Assembly (NCBI RefSeq): GCF_024346455.1
Contig: NZ_JAGQCY010000005.1
Coordinates: 124,001-188,000 of the forward strand
Reading direction: 5' to 3'
Length of the DNA stretch: 64,000 nt
From: Cyanobium sp. Aljojuca 7A6
Lineage (GTDB): Bacteria; Cyanobacteriota; Cyanobacteriia; PCC-6307; Cyanobiaceae
This document shows positions 45,249-53,806 of the stretch, piece after piece. Both the position numbers and the translations under genes were made by a program. Numbering within the stretch: the first letter of the stretch is position 1; the number at the start of each line of letters is the position of its first letter. The notes beneath the pieces were generated by a model. That model did not search any database and was not told the origin of the DNA. It saw only the letters and a list, made by a program, of their open reading frames with translations.

Positions 45249-48200
45249 GCCTCCTGCATGCCACCTGGCTGTTTCCACCGGAAGGGGCCGGGGGCCGGCT
45301 GCTGCTCTGGGCGGACACCTGGAGGGTCGCCGCTCCGGTGGCGCCGCTGCGCACCGTTCCCGACCACCCCCTGTCCCTCAGCGTCGACGACCTGGGCGCC
45401 TGGCTGGATGACCATGGCCTCTGGTCGGAAGCCTTCCGCCCGGCGGAGGCCCTGCTGACGCTGCCCAGCCGTAGCCAGGGGGCTCGGGGGCGCCGCAAGG
45501 CCGCCAGTGAGGGGCTGGCGGCCTGGAGCGGTCTGCCATTGCAGGCCGGCGAACCGATCCCGAAGGAGGTGCAGTGGTGGCCGTGGCGGGTGGAGGGGCT
45601 GGCCCTTGATCCCGCCGGGGCCGGCGAATGGCTCGCCGGGCTGCCCCTCTCCGGCGACGATCCCGGTCTGGCCGACGATCTGCGCTGGTGGAGCCATCTG
45701 GAGCGCTGGGCCCTGAGCCTGATCGCCAGGGGCCGCTGGTTGCCCCAGGTGGAGGAGGACCGGGCCCGCTGGCTGCCCCTGCTCAACCGGGAAGGGGACC
45801 GGCGCCGGCTGGAGGAACTGGCCATCCGGCTGCCCCAGGTGGCCACCTGCGCCATGGCTGCCGGTGCCTCCGGAGAACTGGGACTGGCCTGCCGCCGACC
45901 CGGCAGCGGCCGGCTGCGGGTGGCCAGCCTGCTGGAGGCCCTCCTGGATGGCCAGCTGCGCTGCGGCTTCCGGCCCCAGGCGGAGGGTCTCGATCCCCTG
46001 CTGGGCGCCTGGCAGAAGGCCCTCGGCCCTGGCCCGGGCCGGCTTGAGCTGGATGAGGAGGAGCGGGAGCGCCTGGCCGTGGCCACCCACCATTGGCGCG
46101 AAGCGGTGGCGGGGCGTGTGGCACCGGCCAGGACCTGCCTGGAACTGTTCACCCCCGAAGAGGGCGAAGACCTCTGGGAGTTGCGCTTCTCGCTGCAGGC
46201 GGAGGCCGACCCCAGCCTGCGCATGCCGGCCCGCACGGTCTGGAATGCGGGTGACGGCAGGCTCCAACTCGGCGAAGTGGAGGTGGCCGAACCGGGCCAG
46301 CTGCTGCTGGAGGGCATGGGCCGGGCCCTGCAGGTGTTCGAACCGATCGGGCGGGGCCTTGATGCGGCGGCCCCCGAAACCATGCAACTCACGCCGGCCG
46401 AGGCCTTCGTGCTGGTGCGCACCGCCGCCACCCAGCTGCGCGACGTGGGGGTGGGCGTGGTGCTGCCCGCCAGCCTCAGTGGGGGCCTCGCCAGCCGCCT
46501 GGGCCTCTCGATCGAAGCCGAGCTGCCCGAGCGTTCCCGCGGCTTCTCCCTGGGGGAAAGTTTGCAGTGGAAATGGGAGCTGATGATCGGCGGGGTGACG
46601 CTCAACCTGAAGGACCTCGAGCGTCTGTCCGCCAAGCGCAGCCCGCTGGTGCAGCACAAGGGGGCCTGGATCGAGCTGCGCCCCAGCGATCTCAAGAACG
46701 CCGAGCGCTTCTGCGCCGCCGATCCCAACCTCAGCCTCGACGACGCCCTGCGGCTGACCGCCAGCGACGGCGACACCCTGATGCGGCTGCCGGTGCATCG
46801 CTTCACCGCCGGGCCCAGGCTGCACGCCGTCCTGGAGCAGTACCACCAGCAGAAGGCCCCGGATCCCCTGCCGGCGCCGGAGGGCTTCGCCGGCCAGCTG
46901 CGGCCCTACCAGGAGCGGGGCCTCGGCTGGCTGGCCTTCCTGCACCGCTTCGACCAGGGCGCCTGCCTGGCCGACGACATGGGCCTGGGCAAGACGGTCC
47001 AGCTGCTGGCCTTCCTGCAGCATCTCAAAGTCGAACAGGAGCTGAAGCGCCCCGTCCTGCTGGTGGCCCCCACCTCCGTGCTGACCAACTGGAAGCGTGA
47101 GGCGGCGGGCTTCACGCCGGACCTGGAGGTGCGGGAGCACTACGGCCCCCGCCGGCCCTCCACCCCCGAAAAGCTGGCCAAGGCCCTGGACGGGGTGGAT
47201 CTGGTGCTCACCAGCTACGGACTGCTGCAGCGCGACAGCGAACTGTTGGAGAGCATCGACTGGCAGGGCATGGTGATCGACGAAGCCCAGGCGATCAAGA
47301 ATCCCTCGGCCAAGCAGAGCCAGGCGGCCCGCGACCTGGCCCGCCCCGGCAAGCAGGGCCGCTTCCGCATCGCCCTCACGGGCACCCCCGTGGAGAACCG
47401 GGTGAGCGAGCTGTGGGCCCTGATGGACTTTCTCAATCCCCGGGTGCTGGGGGAGGAGGGTTTCTTCCGCCAGCGCTACCGGCTGCCGATCGAGCGTTAC
47501 GGCGACATGAGCTCCCTGCGGGATCTCAAGGCCCGGGTCGGGCCCTTCATCCTGCGGCGGCTCAAGACCGACCGCTCGATCATCTCCGACCTGCCGGAGA
47601 AGGTGGAACTGCGCGAATGGGTGGGGCTGTCGGCGGAGCAGACGAAGCTTTACCGCAAGACCGTCGAGGACAGCCTCGATGCCATCGCCCGCGCTCCCCT
47701 GGGCCAGCGCCATGGCCAGGTGCTGGCCCTGCTCACCCGGCTCAAGCAGATCTGCAACCATCCGGCCCTGGCCCTCAAGGAGGGCCGGGTGGAGAACGGC
47801 TTCGCCAGCCGCAGCGCCAAGCTGCTGCGGCTGGAGGAGATCCTTGAAGAGGTGATCGAAGCCGGTGATCGGGCCCTGCTGTTCACCCAGTTCGCCGAAT
47901 GGGGGCACCTGCTCAAGGCCTACCTGGAACAGCGCTGGCGCCAGGATGTGCCCTTCCTGCATGGGGGCAGCAGCAAGATCGACCGCCAGGCCATGGTGGA
48001 TCGCTTCCAGGAGGATCCCCGCGGTCCGCAATTGTTCCTGCTGTCCCTCAAGGCTGGCGGCGTCGGCCTCAACCTCACCCGGGCCAGCCACGTGTTCCAC
48101 ATCGACCGCTGGTGGAACCCTGCGGTGGAGAACCAGGCCACCGACCGGGCCTACCGGATCGGCCAGACCAACCGGGTGCTGGTGCACAAATTCATCACCA

Positions 48201-48346
48201 GCGGTTCGGTGGAGGAAAAGATCGACCGCATGATCGAGGAGAAATCCAGGCTGGCCGCCGACATCGTCGGCAGCGGCGAGGAATGGCTCGGCGGCTTCGA
48301 CGTGGGCCAGCTTCGCGATCTGGTGGCCCTCGACGACAGCCACTGA
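45245..48346 (+). CDS. SNF2-family DNA helicase/translocase
   Basis: 1033 residues from ATG 45245. The N-terminal half (~1-540) is a cyanobacterial/bacterial SNF2-associated region (ETMQLTPAEAFVLVRT and the SLGESLQWKWELMIGG stretch). The ATPase core follows: LRPYQERGLGWLAFL, Walker A DDMGLGKT (Lys583), Walker B as VIDEAQ (Asp679), LTGTPVENRVSELWALMDF, and in RecA2 LFTQFAEWGHLL, LFLLSLKAGGVGLNLT and DRAYRIGQTNRV. This is the HepA/RapA-like SNF2 group that remodels protein-DNA complexes. In many bacteria it pairs with a SWIM zinc-finger protein; here that partner (49601) is separated by an antisense desaturase gene. Confidence 0.95.
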   Translation: MSLLHATWLFPPEGAGGRLLLWADTWRVAAPVAPLRTVPDHPLSLSVDDLGAWLDDHGLWSEAFRPAEALLTLPSRSQGARGRRKAASEGLAAWSGLPLQAGEPIPKEVQWWPWRVEGLALDPAGAGEWLAGLPLSGDDPGLADDLRWWSHLERWALSLIARGRWLPQVEEDRARWLPLLNREGDRRRLEELAIRLPQVATCAMAAGASGELGLACRRPGSGRLRVASLLEALLDGQLRCGFRPQAEGLDPLLGAWQKALGPGPGRLELDEEERERLAVATHHWREAVAGRVAPARTCLELFTPEEGEDLWELRFSLQAEADPSLRMPARTVWNAGDGRLQLGEVEVAEPGQLLLEGMGRALQVFEPIGRGLDAAAPETMQLTPAEAFVLVRTAATQLRDVGVGVVLPASLSGGLASRLGLSIEAELPERSRGFSLGESLQWKWELMIGGVTLNLKDLERLSAKRSPLVQHKGAWIELRPSDLKNAERFCAADPNLSLDDALRLTASDGDTLMRLPVHRFTAGPRLHAVLEQYHQQKAPDPLPAPEGFAGQLRPYQERGLGWLAFLHRFDQGACLADDMGLGKTVQLLAFLQHLKVEQELKRPVLLVAPTSVLTNWKREAAGFTPDLEVREHYGPRRPSTPEKLAKALDGVDLVLTSYGLLQRDSELLESIDWQGMVIDEAQAIKNPSAKQSQAARDLARPGKQGRFRIALTGTPVENRVSELWALMDFLNPRVLGEEGFFRQRYRLPIERYGDMSSLRDLKARVGPFILRRLKTDRSIISDLPEKVELREWVGLSAEQTKLYRKTVEDSLDAIARAPLGQRHGQVLALLTRLKQICNHPALALKEGRVENGFASRSAKLLRLEEILEEVIEAGDRALLFTQFAEWGHLLKAYLEQRWRQDVPFLHGGSSKIDRQAMVDRFQEDPRGPQLFLLSLKAGGVGLNLTRASHVFHIDRWWNPAVENQATDRAYRIGQTNRVLVHKFITSGSVEEKIDRMIEEKSRLAADIVGSGEEWLGGFDVGQLRDLVALDDSH

Positions 48347-48379
48347 GGCAGGCCAAACCTGAGCCAGTGCCGTTGTGGG

Positions 48380-49531
48380 TCAGCGGCTGGGGAGCAGCGC
48401 TATCTCTTTCTCCCCCAGCACCGGGAGAAGCACCGGCAGGGCCCGCGGCCCTGCGGCGGCAGGGTCCTGACCCATGCGGCGCAGCCAGCGGTAGTGGGAG
48501 ACGACACCCGCAAGGAAGGACGGGTGGCTGCGGAAGGGAACACCGCAGTCACGGCAGGTCTGCTCAACGATGGCGGAGAGCTGGGGGTAGTGGACGTGGC
48601 AGATGCGAGGGAACAGGTGATGCTCCACCTGGAAGTTCAAGCCCCCCAGCAGCCAGCTCAGCAGGCCATTGGAGCGGCTGAAGTCCACCGTGGTGGCCAG
48701 TTGGTGGTTGGCCCAGGGGCCCATGCCAGCGTTGCTGGCAGCGGCGGCGGGGAAATCGGCCTCCTCCACGCAGTGGGCCAGCTGGAACACCACACTCAGC
48801 ACGATTCCCTGGACCATGGCCGTCACCACGTAGCAGCCGATCACCGCAGCGAAGGAATGGCGCTGCAGCGGCAGGGCAAACGCCAGGGAGAAAAAGATCA
48901 CCTTGCCGCCCACGAACACCAGCCAGTCGGCAGGGGTCAGCCGGGGCAGGGAATGGTCGCCGCGGCCCCGGCCGGCGAGATCGGCGAAGTCGTCGAAGAA
49001 CTGCCACTTGATCGGCAGCATCCCGTAGAGAGGCCAGAGATAGAGGTGCTGCCAGCGGTGCCACCAGCGGTGGGGCTGATGGGGGGACAGGCGACCGATC
49101 AAGCCGAGATTGATGTCGTCGTCATGGCCGGGGATGTTGGTGAAGGTGTGATGCAGTCCGTTGTGTTTGTGGGCCCAGATCAGGGAACTGCCGCCCAGCA
49201 GATCGAGCGTGATGGCGGCGGCCTTGTTGATCCAGCGATGGCGTGAATAGGCGCCGTGGCCACCGTCGTGCTGGATGTTGAACCCGATGGCGGCGATCGC
49301 CAGGCCGAGGCAGGCCGAGAGCGCCAGCGCCCCTGGCCAGGTCGTCACCTCAAAGACCAGCAGCACGTACGTCAGGACGAAGCCGCCCAGGATCACGGCC
49401 GATTTGACCACCATGGCCACCGAGTCGCGCCGATCCAGACCGGTGCTTTCGAAGTACGCGTGAACCCTTGCCCTCAGAAGACTGTGAAAACCGTCGCCGG
49501 CGCCGAACGTGATGCGATTCAAGGACTCCAC
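48380..49531 (-). CDS. Front-end fatty-acid desaturase (delta-6 / DesD-like)
   Basis: 383 residues from GTG 49531. A membrane di-iron desaturase with the three histidine boxes of the front-end class: HDGGH (IQHDGGHGAYS), HNGLHH (WAHKHNGLHHTFTN) and QVEHH (NFQVEHHLFPRICH), the last with Gln replacing the first His, typical of delta-6 and other front-end enzymes. Four membrane segments alternate with the boxes. The substrate is probably an acyl group of a membrane lipid; exact regiochemistry cannot be read from the sequence. It is convergent with the SNF2 gene and divergent from the SWIM gene (69 bp). Confidence 0.9.
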   Translation of the reverse strand: MESLNRITFGAGDGFHSLLRARVHAYFESTGLDRRDSVAMVVKSAVILGGFVLTYVLLVFEVTTWPGALALSACLGLAIAAIGFNIQHDGGHGAYSRHRWINKAAAITLDLLGGSSLIWAHKHNGLHHTFTNIPGHDDDINLGLIGRLSPHQPHRWWHRWQHLYLWPLYGMLPIKWQFFDDFADLAGRGRGDHSLPRLTPADWLVFVGGKVIFFSLAFALPLQRHSFAAVIGCYVVTAMVQGIVLSVVFQLAHCVEEADFPAAAASNAGMGPWANHQLATTVDFSRSNGLLSWLLGGLNFQVEHHLFPRICHVHYPQLSAIVEQTCRDCGVPFRSHPSFLAGVVSHYRWLRRMGQDPAAAGPRALPVLLPVLGEKEIALLPSR

Positions 49532-49600
49532 GCCCTGCGTCGGGACAACCTAGGCCAGTGGGCCCGGCAGGCGTCAGGATGGAGGCGTAAGGCCGGCGGC

Positions 49601-50467
49601 ATGACCAGCTCCTTCCCTGGCGCCAATGGCGCCATCACCACCCAGCTGGGCCAGCAGGGCCTGGGGCAGCAGCCCTGGTGGGTGGAGCAGTGGATGGAAT
49701 TGATCCATTCCTACCGGTTCAAGAAGCGCCTGGAGCGTGCCTGGACCTACGCCCGTGAGGGCAATGTCGTCTCGATCCGCTTTGAGGGTCGTCGGGTCCA
49801 TGCCCGGGTGCAGGGCACCGACCCGGATCCCTACAAAGTGAAGCTCTGGCTCGACGTGCTCAACGATGAGGACTGGGGCTATGTGCTTGAGGCCCTGAGC
49901 CAGAAGGCCCGCTGGTCGGCCCAGCTGCTGGCGGGGATCATGCCCGCCGACATCGAGCGTGCCTTCGCGGCCAGCGGCAAGCGGCTGTTCCCCTTCAAGC
50001 TTCAGGAGGTGCGCAGCGAGTGCAGCTGTCCCGACAAGGCCAATCCCTGCAAGCACATCAGCGCCGTCTACTACCTGATGGGGGATCGCTTCAGCGAGGA
50101 CCCCTTCGTGCTGTTCCAGCTGCGGGGCCGCACCCGCAGCCAGCTGCTGGGTGATCTCGCCAAGCGCCGCCGGGAGGGCGTGGTGGCGCCCGTGGAGCAT
50201 GCCCCCCATCCGACCCATGCCGCCATCGCCGATCCGGCCCGTTGGTGGCGCTACGACGCCCCCCTTGATCCCGATCTGGTGGTGATCACACCGGCCATGG
50301 AAGGGGAGTCTGGCCTCGATGGGGCCGGCCCCCTGCCCCTGGCCGTGGAGCCCCGCTTCCCGGAGGCCAACCAGCTCTTTCTCGACACCCTCAAGGCCCA
50401 TGGGGCCGGGATGGGCCAGCTCGCCATGGCCCGGGCGATGGCCATTGGGGCGGATGCCGAGGCCTGA
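49601..50467 (+). CDS. SWIM zinc-finger protein
   Basis: 288 residues from ATG 49601. The SWIM finger is SECSCPDKANPCKHISAVYY (~142-161), with Cys-x-Cys...Cys-x-His zinc ligands. N-terminal of it is a basic/aromatic region (WWVEQWMELIHSYRFKKRL) and VVSIRFEGRRVHARVQG; the C-terminal half (PARWWRYDAPLDPDLVVI) is family-typical. SWIM proteins commonly accompany SNF2 helicases, for which this is the likely partner. The start fits the spacing; the next gene overlaps it by 14 bp. Confidence 0.9.
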   Translation: MTSSFPGANGAITTQLGQQGLGQQPWWVEQWMELIHSYRFKKRLERAWTYAREGNVVSIRFEGRRVHARVQGTDPDPYKVKLWLDVLNDEDWGYVLEALSQKARWSAQLLAGIMPADIERAFAASGKRLFPFKLQEVRSECSCPDKANPCKHISAVYYLMGDRFSEDPFVLFQLRGRTRSQLLGDLAKRRREGVVAPVEHAPHPTHAAIADPARWWRYDAPLDPDLVVITPAMEGESGLDGAGPLPLAVEPRFPEANQLFLDTLKAHGAGMGQLAMARAMAIGADAEA

Positions 50468-51032
50468 GCCGCCCCCCTGGCTGAGCGCGGCCGCCATCGC
50501 CACCGCCGAGCGCCTCCTGGCCGGCCACCGGCAGGCGTTCGGCAGGCCGTTGCTGGCAGGCGTTGACGCTGGCCGTACACCATTGCAGGCGGCCCAGGAA
50601 TTGTTTGTGGCCGCCACCGTGGTGCTGTCCCACGACGGCGCCGCCGATCCACGCCTGATCTACGCCAACCGCGCCGCCCTGCTGCTGTGGCGCCGCCCCT
50701 GGGGCGCCATGGTGGGCCTGCCTTCCCGGCTCACGGCTGAGCCAGCGGAACGCCAGAGACGGGCGCTTGCCCTGGAGCAGGCCCGCCGCAAGGCCCTCTC
50801 TGGCTATTCCGGCATCCGCGTCGACAGTGGCGGCCGCCGTTTCCGTATCCAGAACGCCCGGCTGTGGGCCCTGCCGGATGGTGGCGGCCAGCCCGGCGGC
50901 CAGGCGGCGGCCTTCTCCAACTGGTGGTGGCTGGAGCCGCCCCGTTCCGGTTCTCCACCCCCGCTGTCGGGGAGGCCGAACCCGGTTGGGGGGACCGAAC
51001 CTGGGCCGTCGGTTCTCCCCCTCCATGCCTGA
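50454..51032 (+). CDS. MEKHLA-domain protein
   Basis: 192 residues from ATG 50454, beginning MPRPEPPPWLS. The conserved part shows the MEKHLA pattern, a PAS-related fold: LLAGHRQAFGRPLL, ELFVAATVVLSHDG, PRLIYANRAALLLWRRPW, GLPSRLTAEPAERQRR, and GYSGIRVDSGGRRFRI. After FSNWWWLEPP comes a short Pro/Gly-rich tail. The function is not established; the family occurs in cyanobacteria and plants and may sense a small ligand. It overlaps the end of the SWIM gene and is followed by the small heat-shock gene. Confidence 0.85.
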   Translation: MPRPEPPPWLSAAAIATAERLLAGHRQAFGRPLLAGVDAGRTPLQAAQELFVAATVVLSHDGAADPRLIYANRAALLLWRRPWGAMVGLPSRLTAEPAERQRRALALEQARRKALSGYSGIRVDSGGRRFRIQNARLWALPDGGGQPGGQAAAFSNWWWLEPPRSGSPPPLSGRPNPVGGTEPGPSVLPLHA

Positions 51033-51109
51033 AGACAAGGCGGGCACATTGGCGGAGGGAGGGGTTCCTACTCCCGCTGTCCCCGTCACGTTCATCGGAA
51101 GCACCAACC

Positions 51110-51529
51110 ATGCGTACCCTGCATTCTTCCCGCTTCGATCTCTTCGACCGGCTGGAGCAACAGCTGCAGACAGCTGAACGGATTCCCGCTGCCGAGATTC
51201 ACGAAACCGAGGCGAATTACACCATCGCCCTGGAACTCCCCGGCGTCGATCGCTCCTGCATCGATATCAAAGCCACCGACCGCTCCTTGATGATCAGCGC
51301 CGAGCGCCGGCCTGCCCAGCCGGTCGCTGACAGCGGCGCCGCGGCCGAGGACAACCGGCCTGCCCCCTTGCTGAGCGAATTCCGCTACGGCACCTGGAGC
51401 CGCAGTTTCCGCTTCCCTGGAGGCATCCAGCGGGAAGCGCTCGAAGCCCACTACCGCGACGGTCTGCTCACCGTGACGGCACCCAAAGCGCAGTCACTCA
51501 CCTCCGTCAGCGTGAAGCTGGCCGACTGA
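51110..51529 (+). CDS. Small heat-shock protein (Hsp20 / alpha-crystallin)
   Basis: 139 residues from ATG 51110. The alpha-crystallin domain (~28-135) shows AEIHETEANYTIALELPGV, a short variable insert, FRYGTWSRSFRFPGGIQ and YRDGLLTVTAPK, with the characteristic late G-x-L motif (DGLLTV). It is an ATP-independent holdase that prevents aggregation, and it would work with ClpB and DnaK. Only ~78 bp separates it from the MEKHLA gene; no clear CIRCE or heat-shock promoter is seen. It is convergent with the PilZ gene by 4 bp. Confidence 0.93.
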   Translation: MRTLHSSRFDLFDRLEQQLQTAERIPAAEIHETEANYTIALELPGVDRSCIDIKATDRSLMISAERRPAQPVADSGAAAEDNRPAPLLSEFRYGTWSRSFRFPGGIQREALEAHYRDGLLTVTAPKAQSLTSVSVKLAD

Positions 51530-51533
51530 AGCC

Positions 51534-51899
51534 TCACGCCTCGATGCGGTGGGCGGAATCGAGGGAGAGGCCAATCACCGAGATGTAGCTGGTGGCTTCG
51601 ATCCAGCGCACAGTGCCTCTCAGGTCGTAGGTCTCCCCCTCCCCGTCACCCACCACCACACTGCAGTGCTGACCGACTTCAAGATCATGGGAGGCCTCAA
51701 TCGCCATCTTCATGCCATCCACGCTGAGGTCGAGGACCTCTCCGATCACCCCCTCGGAGGCCTCCATCGACTCCAGGTGGAGGCGGGCCGTGGCCAGGCC
51801 CGTCGGTGGCTTGAAGCGATCGGAGCGTGAGGCTTCCTGAAGACGCTCTTCCAGGCGGCGAAAAGCCTCCCGAAACCGCTCCAGGTCTCCAGTGACCAC
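51534..51899 (-). CDS. PilZ-domain protein lacking the RxxxR motif
   Basis: 121 residues from GTG 51899. The second PilZ signature (D/N-x-S-x-x-G) is present in LDLSVDGMKM, and the beta-barrel pattern continues through VGQHCSVVVG and LRGTVRWIE to VIGLSLD. The N-terminal RxxxR signature that binds cyclic-di-GMP is not seen; the corresponding place reads TARLHLES. It may therefore be a non-binding PilZ. An N-terminal helical region (LERFREAFRRLEERLQEA) precedes it. It is divergent from flv3. Confidence 0.75.
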   Translation of the reverse strand: MVTGDLERFREAFRRLEERLQEASRSDRFKPPTGLATARLHLESMEASEGVIGEVLDLSVDGMKMAIEASHDLEVGQHCSVVVGDGEGETYDLRGTVRWIEATSYISVIGLSLDSAHRIEA

Positions 51900-52030
51900 C
51901 TATCGGCTCGTCTGCGGAATTTTCCTATCCATTGTCCACCCTGCCACAAGGCGCTTTGTGCGTGGTCTAGCAGACCGAAAGGCACACCGCCCTGCCTACA
52001 GTTGCAGGCCTGCGGAAGGAGTCTGACCCC
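51900..52030 (+). promoter_or_regulatory. flv3-flv1 upstream region with a palindrome and RBS
   Basis: 131 bp between divergent pilZ-like and flv3. GGTCT-AGC-AGACC (51964-51976) is a perfect 5-bp inverted repeat that could be an operator. TACAGT near 51996 could be a -10 element. GGAAGGAG (52015-52022) is a good Shine-Dalgarno sequence just before the flv3 ATG, unusual in this window. Confidence 0.35.
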
Positions 52031-53806
52031 ATGAGCAGCAGCACCGCCAGCGCCCCGCCCTCCACTGTGGCCGCAGCCGGCCGCCTCAGCCTTCAGTGCG
52101 AGCCGATCGCGGCTGACACCACAGCGATCCGCTCCCTCGACTGGGACCGCAGTCGCTTCGACATCGAATTCGGCCTGCGCAACGGCACCACTTACAACGC
52201 TTTCCTGGTCCGTGGCGAGCGCACCGCCCTGGTCGACACCAGCCACGCCAAGTTCCGCGACACCTGGATCCCCCTGTTGGAAGGTTTGATCGCGCCCACC
52301 GCGATCGATCACCTGATCGTCTCCCACACCGAACCGGACCATTCCGGCCTGATCGGTGATCTGATCGACCGCCACCCTGACATCGAGATCGTCGGCTCCA
52401 AGGTGGCGATCCAGTTTCTTCAGGACCAGGTGCACCGTCCCTTCCGTAGCCGGGCGGTCAAGAGCGGCGACGAACTGGACCTGGGCGTTCACCCCGCCAG
52501 CGGCGTGGCCCATCGCTTCAGCTTCCTCAGTGCCCCCAACCTGCACTGGCCCGACACGATCTTCTCCTTCGATCACGGCACCAGCCTCCTCTACACCTGC
52601 GACGCCTTCGGGCTGCATTACTGCTCCGACGACCTGTTCGATGTCGATCCGGGGGCCATCGCGCCTGATTTCCGCTTCTACTACGACTGCCTGATGGCCC
52701 CCAACGCCCGCAGCGTGCTGCAGGCCCTCAAGCGCATGGAGGGTCTGCCGGAGATCACCACGATCGCCGTGGGCCATGGCCCCCTGCTGCGGGAGCACCT
52801 GCCCCTCTGGGTGGGCGACTATCGCGACTGGAGCGGCCAGCGCAGCGCCGGTGAGGCCTACGCCGCTGTCTGCTACATCAGCCAGTACGGCTTCTGCGAC
52901 CGGCTCAGCCAGGCCATCGCCCGGGGTGTCGGCAAGGCTTCCGGCCAGGTGCAGCTCGTCGACCTGCGCGCCACCGATGCCCAGGAACTGGCCGCCCTGA
53001 TCGGCGAGGCGAGCGCCGTGGTGGTTCCCACCTGGCCCGCCAGCCCCGATGCCGACCTGCAGACATCCATCGGGACCCTGTTGGCCGCCCTCCACCCCAA
53101 GCAGTGGGTGGGCTGTTATGACGCCTTCGGCGGCAACGACGAACCGATCGACACCCTGGCCGGCCAGCTCCGCAACCTGGAGCAGAAGTGGGCCTTCGAA
53201 CCCCTGCGCATCCGCCAGGTGCCCAGCGGCGCCGACTATCAACGCTGCGAAGAGGCCGGCACCGACCTGGGCCAGCTGCTCACCAAGGCCAAGACCATCG
53301 CCGCCATGAAGGCCATCGATGGCGATCTGGACAAGGCCCTGGGGCGCCTCAGCGGCGGCCTTTACATTGTCACGGCCCGCCAGGATGACGAGACGGGCAG
53401 CCGCAGCAGCGCCATGGTCGCCAGCTGGGTGAGTCAGGCGAGCTTCGATCCCCCGGGGCTCACGGTGGCCGTCGCCAAGGACAGGGCCATCGAGGCCCTG
53501 ATGCAGGTGGACGACCGTTTCGTGCTCAACGTCCTGAGAGAAGACAACCACCAGCCCTTGCTGCGTCACTTCCTGCGCCGTTTCCCGCCGGGGGCCGATC
53601 GCTTCGCCGGCGTGGCCACCCTGGAAGGCGCAGCCGCCGGCGGTCCGGTCCTGAGCGATGCCCTGGCCTACCTGGGCTGCCGGGTGACCCAGCGCATGGA
53701 GGGACCCGACCACTGGATCATCTACGCGGTGGTGGAGGAGGGCAACGTGGCCGACACCACCGCCGCCACGGCCGTGCACCACCGCAAAGTGGGCAACCAC
53801 TACTGA
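52031..53806 (+). CDS. flv3: Flavodiiron protein Flv3-type
   Basis: 591 residues in three parts: a diiron metallo-beta-lactamase-like domain (~35-270) with canonical ligands His99, Glu101, Asp103, His104 (SHTEPDHSG) and later His/Asp (YTCDAFG, VGHGPLL), a flavodoxin domain (~275-420), and a C-terminal flavin-reductase domain (~445-591; SSAMVASWVSQASF). Such cyanobacterial flavodiirons reduce O2 to water with electrons from photosystem I, protecting it in fluctuating light. Intact ligands fit Flv3 (or Flv2). It overlaps the next gene as TGATG. Confidence 0.92.
   Translation: MSSSTASAPPSTVAAAGRLSLQCEPIAADTTAIRSLDWDRSRFDIEFGLRNGTTYNAFLVRGERTALVDTSHAKFRDTWIPLLEGLIAPTAIDHLIVSHTEPDHSGLIGDLIDRHPDIEIVGSKVAIQFLQDQVHRPFRSRAVKSGDELDLGVHPASGVAHRFSFLSAPNLHWPDTIFSFDHGTSLLYTCDAFGLHYCSDDLFDVDPGAIAPDFRFYYDCLMAPNARSVLQALKRMEGLPEITTIAVGHGPLLREHLPLWVGDYRDWSGQRSAGEAYAAVCYISQYGFCDRLSQAIARGVGKASGQVQLVDLRATDAQELAALIGEASAVVVPTWPASPDADLQTSIGTLLAALHPKQWVGCYDAFGGNDEPIDTLAGQLRNLEQKWAFEPLRIRQVPSGADYQRCEEAGTDLGQLLTKAKTIAAMKAIDGDLDKALGRLSGGLYIVTARQDDETGSRSSAMVASWVSQASFDPPGLTVAVAKDRAIEALMQVDDRFVLNVLREDNHQPLLRHFLRRFPPGADRFAGVATLEGAAAGGPVLSDALAYLGCRVTQRMEGPDHWIIYAVVEEGNVADTTAATAVHHRKVGNHY

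Noticed and set aside
44954-48343. A 1129-codon minus-strand open frame opposite the SNF2 helicase
   Set aside because: Composition is that of a GC-rich shadow frame and it mirrors helicase codons; no domain is recognisable.
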